The notes under the pieces: generated by a model | What the model was told of the DNA's origin: nothing | The model's input: the letters and a program-made list of their open reading frames with translations, nothing else | The model's database searches: none | Position numbers and translations under genes: made by a program | NCBI GenBank assembly: GCA_948567375.1 | Contig: OX419758.1 | Coordinates: forward strand, 11,475,001-11,539,000 | Source: Lunularia cruciata | Lineage: Eukaryota; Streptophyta; Marchantiopsida; Lunulariales; Lunulariaceae | Direction of reading: 5' to 3' | Length of the DNA: 64,000 bases | Shown: positions 13,053-25,539 of the stretch, piece after piece | How positions within the stretch are numbered: the first letter of the stretch is position 1 | How the letters are laid out: every line of letters begins with the position of its first letter

Positions 13053-13861
13053 CTAGTGTAGAACCAAAAGTGAGTAATGAAGTGAGTAAGTGAGTAAGTG
13101 AGTAATGAAGATGCAAACGGGTGGACCAAACCTAGGCGGAACCTCATCACTGTAGAGAAAGTGTTGGTGCAAGTCGGAATGCCCTAATGCACAGCAAGCT
13201 AGAATCCAAGAGCCTGCACCTTTGCTAAGAGCAAGAGTAAAGATGTGTTCTAGTGGCCAAGGAATGGAAAAGTCAACTAAGAGAGAATATAGCATAGGCT
13301 CACATTGTAGCTCCATCAAGGAAGACTACAAACCTTTGGTCCAATCTGATGATAGTGCAGAAAAGGATGGAAGGTCCTCACATGCCCATGGAGATAGACC
13401 ATCTCTTGTTGCCGCAATAAGACTTGGAGAGAAAAGGATCCTTCCTCCACCTTGGTCACATAAGTCTCCAAAACTAGCCCATCAGCAACCAAAAAATGGG
13501 AGGAAAGTAGGGGTGTTGACAAAGTCCAGCTACACAAAAATGCTATAGGTGCAATCTCCTCCATAGATAATAAGCCTACCCTTCTGCACAAGATTGGTAG
13601 AGATGTCTATCCATGTGCCAAATCCTCCATCGCAAACGCAAAATTCCATGGTCCAATGATATCACCAAAGACTCCCATGATCTTCTTATCAAAAGCTCTC
13701 AAATGTGATAAGAAAGTCACGGAAGAGGGAACCGTACAAAGAAGGTAAGTTGGTTGACAGGTGTGACTAGAGGAGCATATACCAAAAGCAACCTGTGGAT
13801 CTCCTAGTAGGGGAAGGTCATCCACATGAAGAATATCCTCTACAAGGGCAGCGTGTGACAA
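13053..13861 (-). pseudogene. LINE C-terminal region, broken in several frames
   Basis: Three adjacent frames (13861-13607, 13591-13316, 13319-13053) continue downstream of the reverse transcriptase. Segments such as DDLPLLGDPQVAF, AFDKKIMGVFGDI, GLLSMEEIAPIAFL and AGSWILACC match, in the same order, the frames at 51794-52650 in LINE copy 2. Stops and frameshifts separate them. In copy 2 the region ends in a CxCx9Hx3C zinc-binding pattern, which is disrupted here. Confidence 0.75.
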
Positions 13862-14369
13862 AATCCTCGGATCCTATTGGCACTCCAAGGATACGTAGTC
13901 CATCTATAGATGTGACACATCCCTCTTGAAGCTCAAGGTGGGAAGGGATACCTGAAGGGGACCATGCTTTGCACTCTAACACCTTGACTCTGAAGCCTAC
14001 AAGATGTAGCTCAATAGTCAAGTGATCAAAGGCCTGCCTAATTTGATCTATGGGGCACACAATGTGTGTATCATTAGTTAAGGAGTGAAATACACAACCA
14101 AGCATGGCCAAAGTAGTAGATAGTAGAGCTCTAAAGTGAGCTATGGCAAAAAAAGGTCCCCCTAAAGGATCTCCATGTTGTATATCAACAATTGACTCCA
14201 AGACGGTGACTCCCTCTTGCGACCACCCATTCGGGTAGTAAAGGGAAGTAGGAGAGCCATAGAACAAGCGCACAAAAAGAATGAGACTTGCCAAGTATCC
14301 ATGGGCCTCCCTAAGCTCTCTAAAGATGGATGCCCAAGAGATGCTATTAAAAGTGTTCTCAACATCCAT
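13818..14369 (-). pseudogene. LINE reverse transcriptase fragment
   Basis: A 183-codon open frame matches the palm and fingers of non-LTR reverse transcriptase. It has a DVENTFNSISW segment (catalytic motif A), QHGDPLGGPFFA (motif B), LTNDTHIV where LINEs of this type normally carry an LADD-like core (motif C), and GLRILGVPIGS (following motif). The Ala-to-Asn change next to the catalytic Asp, together with loss of the flanking frame, indicates a dead copy. It is the longest preserved block of LINE copy 1. Confidence 0.85.
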
Positions 14370-15345
14370 CTATAGGACAATCCACTATGGATGGATATTT
14401 AGTAGTGCCTTGATGCCTAAAGAAATACCTTTGCAACCTCCAATTGTAGCTACTCTAAATTGATGTGCATTGTGGTGCTCTCGGAAGTAAGATCAATGTT
14501 GAAAGACAATGGTGCGGCTAACCAATCGCAAAAAGATCTCTCCAATAGCAATTAGTTTAATGCACCTTGTGCACTTTTCCATTGCAAGAAGTCAACTAGC
14601 CTCTAACACCCAACTAACTAACATAGGAATATCTCCCTTGCTATTGCTATAGCTACCTGAAATAGATTGGTAAATCCACTAAAAGGATCATTGACATGAA
14701 AGCAATCTCTAAGATGCTTATATACCATCCTTGATAAGCCTCTTGAGGAGAGGCGAGGGGCAAGGCACATTGCTTGTGCAAAAAGTGACCTATCAAGACA
14801 TAGAAGATGCTCAAGCTTATAATCTAAGACCTCTCTAATGGTACTCCCTCTCCTACCATAGGATGTATTAACCATAGGGAAGAGATAGTCTCACTAACCA
14901 TAGACAAAGAGTGTAGCATTCATGCTATTGTACTAAACTCTCTAGCCTGACCCAATATCCTACACCATTGTAATCAAGTGGACTCTATGGTATCATGTAG
15001 TAGAATCTCTATCTCCTAAAACGTGTAGCTCTAATCAACTCCTCTTGTAGGCCAGCCCAATCTTCAACTTGGAATCGAAAAAATCTAGCAACCACTTCTC
15101 TATGCCCTACACATCCTCCTCTAGCATAGTGGAGGCACCGTCAAGGGAGTAAGAGGAATAAGAACCATGCTAACTCGTCCAAGGGATCATGTGCCAAACA
15201 ATCCAGTGGTAGGCAAAAAGCCTATCTAGACTCATCATGGAGTGTATGGGGTAGCCTATGGAATAGATGTGGACATGGAAAACTAATCTCAAATATAACA
15301 CACTTGAGATGCTAACCACTCCCACGACTCGATCGATATCCTAGA

Positions 15346-18300
15346 ACAATCAACAAAGGTATAGAGGAAGCATGCGTCACTGCTGATGATCTGGTCATTT
15401 CTCTCACATAAGCATCCCAAGTGGTCAAATCATAGTTCTTGTGCATCCTTCACACATGGGTCTTTACCTTTGCAAGGTAAAACATCGATGGTACACTAAG
15501 CATGGTGTATCCTAAGATGCTCTAGGTGACCCTGCATGTGGAAGTGTAGCCATGGCTAGCACAAGAATAACAATCATAACACATGATACTCCACTCCATA
15601 TCGCCCCGTACTTGCACAACCACACATCCCAACTCACATGAGTAAATACAATCTCTCCCATCCCGAAAAATTATAAATTCTCATAACTTTCAATTTCCAT
15701 CTCAAAAATTTTCAAACTAATTTCCCATGGAACTCAATCATGAAAATAAAGAGATTAGAAATGAAAATTGCCAACCCATCAATCTCAAAGTAAAGTAGTC
15801 ACTCTAAACCCTACAAGTAGTTATAACTTTCTACTCAATTCTCCATTGCGTTTGATCTAGGTACCAATGAATCCAAAATTGAAAAACAAACAGAATCTTC
15901 TATTCACACTTGTGAGGTATGCAAATGAGCTCTCTAAAACTGTAAAATATCCTTGTCTCTTTTCTCACTCGGCCAGTCCCTCTCCTCTCCTCCCCAAATA
16001 TAAAGGTAGTGATTTGGTGAGCGAAATTCACAAAGCGCGAATTGACTGGTCAGTACAGTAAACTATGGAACGTTCAATTGCCAAGGACGATGCTTACCAT
16101 CACATTGCCAAATTTTGAAAAGCTCTTCCTAGAGTTGGCATGACTACATGCAAATGTGAAAAGAAACAACGCTATGAGTCAGATCACAATGTCTTTTCTT
16201 GCTAATTTACAGCTTTCGTGCTGGGCGGTACTGCTTATGATACATGTATGCACTACGTTTACGTCTTCTCGAAAAGTCTATTCTTACCGGCGAGGAGGAT
16301 GAATTCTACATGTTCGCAATAGAAAGGAGGAGCTAAGAGGAGGCGTTTGGTAAACATCTGATGTACCTGGCTGACATGACATGTCCATACGTAAGAAGAT
16401 AAGGGGATTGCATAAACATATTACAAGGACTTGGCTGGAGATTCAAAGTTCGCTGTCATAACAAAGGTAGGGACAATGTAGACAAGATACTACTCATTGG
16501 GCTAGCCTAAGAGTTGCCTGACATGCAGGAAAGAAAATATGAGAGAAATTGATTGTGGAAGTTGGAGAACTTCCATTTTTTATGCCACTTGACTTTTTTC
16601 TTCCCATAATGACAAGCAAAACAAACACAATGATGAGACATAATAGGTTTTACCTACAAGGTGGGCTACCGTGGCTTGGGGAAAAATGAACCTGTTTATA
16701 CACAACCTTACTTTACATGGCATTCGTGACATATTTATATGTGAGATTTCAAAGATTCCACCTTACATGTCAGAAAAGCTCATGAAACTACAACGAACAA
16801 CCAGAAAATGCTTTGAAGTCTATGACAAACGAATAATTGTGAGAAGAAAGAAAAGGAGAAAAGAGAGGACTCACATGGTAAAGCGCTTCAAATGTTAATG
16901 AATTTTCGAGTAGTTTTCCGGACGATCGGAAGAGGGACCCCGGTGGCTATTGAATTACTGTATCTAGTCATATGCATCTGGACAAGAAAAATGAGAGGAT
17001 TGAAAACTTCATCCAGTAGAATGGGAAGCGATGACTTCTGCCTGGAGCAAGTAATGATGTGAGCCTGGATTACTTAGTTCAGTTCTTGCATGTTACTTCG
17101 TGTCCTGGCACGAAGCAAAATAGAGCGTTGTGCGCCAAAGAAAAGAGGCTGGTGAGGCTGATTTCCAGTCAGAATGATACGCGATTGATTATATGCACAT
17201 GAGGAGTCCATAAGGAGATTCTCTCCACTTAGCTGACGATGAAGAAATCCTGCTCTGCTCGACGAAGGAAAAGAAGAGAACAGCATGGTTGCAGAAATTA
17301 TGGTTCTGATTGTCTTGGGAAACTTGATATGAGTAGAGCTTACGACTGGGTTGATCCAGGACTGGATTGTCACATGAAACGAATGCCTAACTAATAAAGA
17401 GCAGGATGCTTTTGAGGGTGTAAATCAAGTGTTGTGTTATGATATAGGAGAAGATACTCGACGTCTGACGTAAGCTGTTAAAATAGTACACATGTCTATG
17501 AGAATCTGAAGAATATAAAATAGAAAATTTTCACATGGAATGTAATAAGTATATGTAAGAGAACAACTATCATGTTCTTTGTTAAAGCTACACTAGTGGA
17601 GGAGAAAATATTCTCTCCGTGACTGAAGCTGCAATCAAACGTAATAAGCTTTCCACTTGAGTATCAGATGAGAATAAGTCGAAACAAAACACATGGAATG
17701 TAATAACTGAAATCAGACTCAACGCCCCTTGATGAAATGTCCTCCCTTCCTGCTGCTATCAGGCCAAGAACAAGACCATGACAGAGGATAAGGTTAGGAG
17801 AGTTTTGAATGCCCATTCACATAAGAATGATGAAGGTATCACTTATGCTTCCACGTCGGATTTAAGGTTTCAGATCTCGCTGCTTCACCTGATGGATTCA
17901 CGCACTTTGATACTTACTGACATCTTGGAGAACTAGCTGGACGGATGTAGAGTTGATAAGTATACTTAGAAACTATCGGATGTGATGCTTGGAAATTGAG
18001 AAATTTTGACGACATACCTTATCCCCCCTGCTGTAGATTTTCATGGAGTTATATCATGAGTTGGTGATATTGAAAATTATAGAAAATTATATAAAGTAAA
18101 TGTGCGTGTATTCTTGAATGCGATTGCCTTTCTTTCTCTTCTAGAAAGAAGATTTAAAGGAGGCACATCTTTGAAAAGTTGCACTTTGTTTTGTATCTTT
18201 AAAACAACGGAATCATTACTAGTGGAAAGAGAAGAGGGAGAGAGAGATCGTTATATTTATCCGTGAGGAAAAAGATGAACTACAGTAGAGATATCCATGA

Positions 18301-20380
18301 GAGCCAAAATCAAGATGTGTATATGGGTGAAAAATGTGGGCAAAATATTTGACAGCTTAACTTTTTTTTCTAAAAGATTGCAGATTTTTTCTATTTTGAT
18401 TTTCTCGAAAGTGGAATATCACCCTTCATCTTCCGCATAGGATTAGGGTGACAAGAATAGACGGAATCGAGGGGAATGAGAAAATCCAAAGTCTCTCAAG
18501 AAAGGACTAATGGAAGGAAAGTAGTTCCAAATTATCCGGGTATAGCGTATGCTTTAATTTTGACATCGATAAGTGGTTGATCCTGAATGAACAATTAGGT
18601 TCCAGAATGGAGGGAGAGTACCTCCAGAGTCTCCCACGTATCGTCTTGATTTGAGTTCCCACAAGTGATTTGTTATCTGAATCCTCGAAGAAGAAGTGAG
18701 GATGTATAATGGAAAGGAAAAGGCGACCACATAGAACACATGAGGATGAGAAGACCCCATGGAATGGAATGGAAAGAAAGAGAACATCTTATATAATGGA
18801 ACATCTTATTCTGCCGATCTTGGTACTTGGTACTTGACGTCATTGGCAGCGAGACTAGTTATTTGCAAGAATCATCACTCTCTATAAAAAATTGAAAGAG
18901 CAAAGCCAAGTAGCTGGTAAAGAATGAATTTTCATGACTAAATTTCAGAATATTTTATAGATGATCCTAGAAATTCCTAGAACATAGTAAAGATTATATT
19001 AAAAATATGCCTAGAGATTATACAAATATTAGCTAGAAATTACTTTAAATTCATAGTTTAATATGTGACTTTTGTAGACCTAAGGTTGATTACTTAGGCT
19101 ATAAAGTAAGTGCAAAAGAAATTTAAGTACTGAATGACTAGATAGACGTAATATAGAAAGAGGAATAAATATGTAGATCAAACACAATTGAAGATTTTTC
19201 ATGAATCACAACATTCTATAGAACATAGAAGTGATCCGGAAAGTGCACTGAATATGTAAATTGAACTCAATTGAAGAGTTTTCTATGGTTCATAAGATTC
19301 TTTTGAATATTTGTCAAATCTTATGCTAGGCTTGCACAAGCCTTAACAGCCCTCTTAAGCAATGGACAATATGGGACATGAGGGACAATACAAGGGCTTT
19401 CCTTCTAAAGCATGAAAGATGCATTATTAAATGTACTTATCCTCAAGTGGTAGCATTGGAGTGAGCCTATCAACTTGATATAGATGCATTTGAATCAAAA
19501 TTGGCGGAGTCCTTTAACAAGAATAAGAGATGAATGGCACTTAGTTGCTTTTTTCTCTTGAAGGTTACTTTAATTGGAGTAGAATTACCACACAACCAAG
19601 GAGGAGTTGCCAAAAGTATTGGTTACCAAGCATTCAAAGCATACTTTGGAGATAAGAAGTTTGTAGTTTAGACAAACCATTAACCTTTGATATATTTGGG
19701 TACACAAACAAAACTAAATGCGCAAAAAATCTGATGGACTGAGTGGTGCAAAAACTTCAACATGAAGTTTTTGTATGTAAGAGAACAAGAAACTTCCATA
19801 TACCTTGACTTACATACCAAGAGTAAATAGCATCAATAAAGTGAAGACTCATTTTGTATGGTAGAGGATACGAGCGCAAGTAGCAAAAGAGGGAGAGAAA
19901 TGATTAATTTGCATTGTAGTCTAACCAAAAACATTGGCTTGATTTTCAAGGAAGGAAGAATTTGAATCCCAAAATATCCAAATTTATGTATGGTAGTATT
20001 AAGTGAATATCATGACTCAATCCTTGTGGATCATATGGAATCAAGAAGACTCTAGAACCCTAAAATTAGATGTACTTTTGGCCATTAAATTTATGATATG
20101 CAGTAGCAATGTATGTGAAGATTAGTCAACAAAATAAACCTAAAAATCAAAACATTGCATGTTTATGCAACCTCTATTTATCTCTCATGAAAATAAACAA
20201 GTAAACAACTATGGGCTTAATCTATGAATTACCTTGTACATTCATTGGCTTTGATTCCATATTTATCTTAGTAAATAAAATAATTAAGATAATAAGAGTG
20301 CTAACCTTTTCTTTAACCACCAAATGACTGAAGGACTACAAGAGGTATGACCTATAAATTAGGAAGTTCTACAATGTGCT
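15346..20380. other. AT-rich stretch without a supportable gene
   Basis: Short unrelated open frames only (for example 16671-16898 plus, rich in Lys and Arg, and 17074-17373 minus). No motif was recognised. The only repeat I can name is the LINE-tail relic near 18690-18780. CpG becomes rare from about 18.8 kb rightward, where the sequence grades into the coiled-coil repeat family. Confidence 0.4.
18690..18785 (-). repeat. LINE 3'-tail relic
   Basis: On the minus strand this stretch reads a GGGTCTTCTCATCC ... TGTGTTCTATG ... GTCGCC series. It matches the 3' tail of LINE copies 1 and 2 (12340-12400 minus, 53170-53230 plus) and relics near 56090 and 56800. No coding part is attached. Confidence 0.6.
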
Positions 20381-23300
20381 GCACTTTTTGGGGAACATTC
20401 ATGCATTCATAGATGACAGAGTAGAACTCCTTTGTTATTTTGGTGACATTTATTTACATTACATTTAGCATTTGTACTTTTCTCATCTAAATAGGAAACA
20501 TGGTTTTTTCACCTAAAACCTACAAGAAAATCCAAGAGGCCATTCTTAGTGCATTATTGTGAAAAAATGGTCCATATACTACAAGATCAAAGTAATCTAG
20601 AGCAAATTCTAGGGGTTCTTGATTTGGAAATGGGAGTTGAGCAACTACACCATCATTTATAAGATGAAAAGAGGAGAGAGAACTATAGGAGGATTGAGAG
20701 GAAATCCCTAAAAATGGATGGAAGAGCGTTGGTAGATGGTATTTGGCCCAAATGCGGGGGTTGTAGGAGTAGTGACCCTTGATACAAGATTTGTTGAAAG
20801 GAACTAATTAAGGAGATAAAGGCCACATTCAATGACAAGAGGTCAAAGAAGATCAGGTGGAGGATGTCTTGCTACAAAGACCTAGTAAGAAGAGCCATAA
20901 AAGAGGTAGTTATGAAATTATGCAAGCCCAAAAAAACAACCTACTAAAAATTTGGCTTGTGAAAACTTATTCTATTGCCAAGCTAGACCCACCATTTTCC
21001 ATTCAATTTTACATGGGAACTAACTTATTGACCAAAGAAGAAAGGAATGTATTCTTGACTCACTTCCATTCTACCCATTATTTTGAAGATCAGTCCTAAG
21101 GATGGATGCTTATCAAGAAATATCAAGATGTTGATGCCAAGTTTTGCAGAAACTAGACCCTTTGTGCTAATGGACAAGGAGCTTGCTGGCCCCAAGATCA
21201 CCAAGAGAAAGAAGAGTACTCCAAAGAAGCAACCCAATTCCACAAGGAAGTTTAGGTCCAACATCCAAGTGGTAGGTGTATCCTCATCAAAGGGAGAAAT
21301 AAAATATATAAATGAGGATAATCAAGACAAAGACAAAGAAGGAAAAAGGTCTTTTGTCCTACAAGCATCAACATCCACTTTGGAAGAGAGAGGAAAGGAG
21401 GAGCTACGGGAAGATGCATAATCATCTCCAAATTTGGAAAACCAAGAATTGGAGTAATGCCATACAAGACCAAAGGAAGAGATGCAATAGATGGCTACAC
21501 CAATAGAGCAAGTGCCAATCAGCCCCATTTGAGAAGAAGGAGAGCAAGCCAAGGAATAAGATTGCATCAAGTGCTTGACAAACAAGGAACTTTGGCCCAA
21601 AATGCAAGATGCCAAAGTTTTGCAATTTGAGCATGATCAAATTACCAACCTTGTTGAAGAAGAAGAAGTAGATTACGAGGCAAATGTTGTAAATCCTACA
21701 CGATTAGTGCTTACTGAACTTGGGGAAGGATTGATGCACTCAGAACCAATGCTTGTAAAAGAAAGTGCTCATTTTGTCATTCACTCAATAGGAGCGGCAC
21801 TATAATTTATGGAGATCTTATTGCCCTAGTACCAAGCCAAATTTCCTAACACTGTACATAATACCACAATCATCTTAAACATGCACAAATAAGTATATGC
21901 TAGGAAGGCCAAGGATGATCGTGTCAAAGAAGAGGTAACCAAGGTAAGAGACTTGTGAAAGGAAGAGGCCAAAAGGTGAATGCCTTGATGTAGGAGAATT
22001 ATGACATCAAGAAGTGGGGTACCACCATGGAAGAAAATTGTGATCATAAGGCCAAAGAGAACTAGAAATTGCAAGGAGAGGTAAGTGCACTCCAACTTGA
22101 GCATAAGCAAAGGTAGTTAGACTATGAAGGCTAATTGCACAAGAAGGATGAAGACCTAGACAACACTCACAATGAGCTAGAGGATGCACAAGACAAGACT
22201 GGGACCTTGGAGGTACAAATGCATAAATATCAAAAGGAAGTAGTACTTCAACTACAACACATGGCTACCGAGTTGAAGAAAGAATTTTCCACGCAAGCAA
22301 AGAGTATCCAATGCAAGGGGCACTACAAGCTAAGTGGGGTACTCAAACACAACAAATGGAGGATGAGAGAAGCAAAAGATATTGCAATAGCTAGTGGAAG
22401 CCATGAATTTCTTCACCTATAAGCTAAAGGAAGTAGTGCAACTACAAGCACTGTACAAAAAACAACATGAGCTATAGAGATTGGAGTGCTAAGTCTATGT
22501 GGAGGAGAAGGTAAATCTCTTGTCCTTATGACTAAAGGAGCACTCCAAAATAAAGTTTAAAAAAACATGCAAATATTATTGTAAGAAATAGATAAGTACA
22601 AAGAATTGAAAAAGAAAACTATTTAGATACCTTAGAGTTGAACATAGTCTGTCACCACTAACAATTCAGGCCCAAGGCATTTTATTGATAGGAAGTTCTT
22701 TGTAGATGTAGGCACTCCAAGTAGTACATCAGCATTGCCATTTTGAATTGTATATAGAGTGCACTTTGAATTGTTCAGGCCTTTAGAGTATGTGTTCAAA
22801 GGTTGTAGTTTAAATTTAGATTAGGTGAAGACATAACACCTTCCTTGATATGCACATAATCAACCTATAGGTCATTAGGATAAGATAAGGTTAGGACCTT
22901 AATTACATAATAGCTTAGGATTTTCATGAGATCCACTTGTGCTCCTAACCCCTTTGGCTCTAGGCCAAAAAGATACTTAAGGCTTAGGTCAAAAAGCACC
23001 CCTTTTTGTTTTACCATACTTCAATTACTATAGAGACTACTTTTTGTTTTTTGGAAAATGAGTCTTTAGTTAGTCTTTAGTCTGAGTTGTTGAATGTTTG
23101 TGTAGAGTAGAAGTGAGGAATTTCATAGTAAGGTCACAAGTGCTTGAGTACAGAGTTGGTAGTTGCCCTTGATCAAGTGTGATCCTTGATGGACCTAAAG
23201 GAGTGAACCTATGCATTGAGTTGATTGGGATACTCATAGCATGAGAAGTACTACAAAATCAATAAGCCAAGGCATCCAACCAAAATCAAGTGAAATATGC

Positions 23301-23520
23301 ATCTGCAAAGACTGCATCTTTGGGATGGAGTGGCACTCATAGTGAAGCAAACCATCACTTTCAAGAATCCATTGGTTTACATTTGTAGAAAAAGTGATTT
23401 GGATTTTCCTTTTCTATAGTGCATCATAGGAGGTGACACTACTCTCTTAAGGGAGTGATTTATGCCCAAGAGGTTAAATAAGATATAGTAAAAAAATTGT
23501 GATATTGTGACTCTTTTCTT
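20380..23520 (+). repeat. Degenerate coiled-coil repeat family, copy 1
   Basis: This segment shares its order of blocks with 25540-28060 and 39550-41970. It starts with a charged N-terminal block, then an FYMGTNLL-like block, then a Lys/Glu-rich coiled-coil block. An untranslated tail follows with TAGTGxxxCATAG ... GCCCAAGAGGTTAAA near 23411-23515. The arrangement suggests a dispersed element with one long ORF, but no reverse transcriptase, transposase or clear terminal repeat is visible. Confidence 0.5.
20857..22422 (+). pseudogene. Broken ORF of unknown coiled-coil protein
   Basis: Collinear frames (20857-21099, 21083-21421, 21575-21805, 22135-22422) are separated by stops and frameshifts. 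The first holds FSIQFYMGTNLLTKEERNV, which recurs as FYLGLNLLTWE near 39690 and FYMGFNFLSEDES near 26160. The last is heptad-like and rich in Glu, Lys and Gln (DEDLDNTHNELEDAQ). I do not recognise the family; a Gag-like or structural protein of a repeat element is possible. Confidence 0.45.
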
Positions 23521-24465
23521 TATTCTTAGTCATTTTCAACTAGTATTCTTACCGTTCATGCTATTAGTACGTTGACATTGGGTTGTCATTTTCCTTTATT
23601 TATTTTGGTAGAATGTAGGTATTTTCATGTGAGCATGTTTAATCTATTTATTTTACTTTGGTGCTTTTAAGAAAAAAATAATGTTCATATGATTCTTTTC
23701 TCAGTATGGCTCCAAGATTATAATCTTGTCAACTTAACAAAATCCTTTGATTCTAATAAGACAAAGCTTAATTGATAATTTCAAAGTTATTGACTCACTT
23801 GAGATTACTCAAATGAAACTTTAGTACTTTATTTGTGAAGGATTATCCATGAGTATATTAAACAAAGTCATGATGTCTAAATCTATAATATAGATATGAA
23901 AGAATCAAAAGCACTCACCATGGTCCAAAAATAATTTAATGAAAATAATTACAAGAGAAAAACTTATTCAATATCCTACTACCTTATTGAGGAGACAAAT
24001 GACATCAAAATAAACATCAATAAGTTATAGCATCCAATCAAGAAAACCAATTAAAATATTAAATACTAAAACTTGTGGAACATAAAAAAGGTAGTGTAAT
24101 GATAAAGGATTTTTTCTTTAGCTGCATGATTTTTTTTTGGATATTATAACCATGAAGGTGTTTGCCTCTCAAAAAATATGTAAAAAGTTAAATAGATATA
24201 TGAAGAGTAGAATAAATATGAGGATCCAAGAAAATAGATCACTATGATAACCCAATATCAACCAAAAAGTGATAGTATGGTAAGTAATATATTGTTTTCT
24301 CAAGGATACATGTCAAAAATGACTAAAATTGAAGAGAAGTATCACAATCTTGCAATTTTTTTATTGTATTTTACCTCATAATTGTTTATCATATATTTCC
24401 TATTAGATAAGAATCACTCCTAAAAGAGAGTAGTTTCATCCCATGTGGCACACTATAACAAATAG
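23411..24465. repeat. Inverted pair of repeat-family tails
   Basis: The tail at 23411-23515 (plus) reappears in opposite orientation at about 24321-24465. Both contain a TAGTGTGCCA-like start, an ACTCTCTTTTAGGAGTG-like core and an A-rich end. This shows two copies of the same family lying tail to tail. Similar tails occur at 27932-28060 and about 41860-41970. Confidence 0.6.
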
Positions 24466-25539
24466 AATTAGAGTAATCACTTTTAATACACATAAATTCC
24501 AAATCATTCCAAAGGGGAATGATTAACTCAACCCAACCCCTCAATACAAAGACATCAACTTCAAAGGTTGTGTACTACCTTCCTGGAAGGCACAACCCCA
24601 AAGGCTTCTTCAAATTAGCAATTAGTCTTTGCTTTTGTGCCCTATGGTACTTTCTACATTACAACTCATTTATGATTGGTCAAGGCATTACTTTACTTCT
24701 TCATAACCTCAAGGATCACACACCCCAATTAAGTACAAATATTTTCCTACACTCAAATACTTATGCTCCTAGTACAAATTTCTTCACTCCTACTTAATGA
24801 ATATAATCCCCAACACTTAGAATTAAGGCAATAATGACAAAGAGCTCTTGTCTTTCTCGTTGAATTGTGATTAAAGGAATGAAAGAATATTTACACTTAG
24901 GCCATTGCCTTTCATACTCTATTTACACTAAGCCAAATATATGTAATGGTTGACGTATTCCAAAGATCTTCTTTGGTCATCCTCATTATACATTTATGAT
25001 GCACATAATTTTGCAAAAGTTGCAATTTTCTTTCACTTTACTTCTTTTTTATGGAAGAAGAGCAAGTTATTTTCATGTTTAGGGGGGAACCTTCTTTTGT
25101 GTGATTCCTCAAAGTTCATGTGTATACTTGTTTGGATGCAAAGAAACATCACAAAAGACATGTTCAAGTAAAAAGAAGTCAACCTTGAAGAAGGGATCCT
25201 TCTTCAAACTTGACTTCTTTGTACAAACCTGACTTTTGGATAAAAAGAATCTTTTGAATCAAAGATTGTAGGCCAATTTGAATGATGTTGCTAGTAGGAC
25301 AAAGAATTGGTGCAAAGAATTTGTGCTAGTTGGAGTGTCCTCATGTGTGGATAGTGATAGCTCACCTATTGAGGACCGCAACTCAAGAGTCCTTGACTAT
25401 AAAACCAAATAACAGCTAAGTAGTTTACAATTTTATAAGTATCTTTTTGGAGTAATTTTTCCAAAGAGCCTTTTAATTAGTCCTTTGCTTTGTAGTTTTT
25501 AGTCTCTTCACAGCCAAAGTGCACTTAATAGCAATATGG

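Larger units (their letters stand above)
12340..15345 (-). mobile_element. Decayed LINE (non-LTR retrotransposon), copy 1
   Basis: A minus-strand copy of about 3 kb. It is recognised by a reverse-transcriptase fragment (13818-14369), downstream C-terminal segments, and collinearity with the second copy at 44741-53240. The 5' limit near 15345 is where similarity to copy 2 fades. The 3' tail at about 12340-12400 carries a TTGATGGGTCTTCCCATCC-type motif shared with other relics in the window. No endonuclease domain is seen, so the copy appears 5'-truncated. An expanded GAGTAAGT-type microsatellite sits at about 13073-13110. Confidence 0.8.
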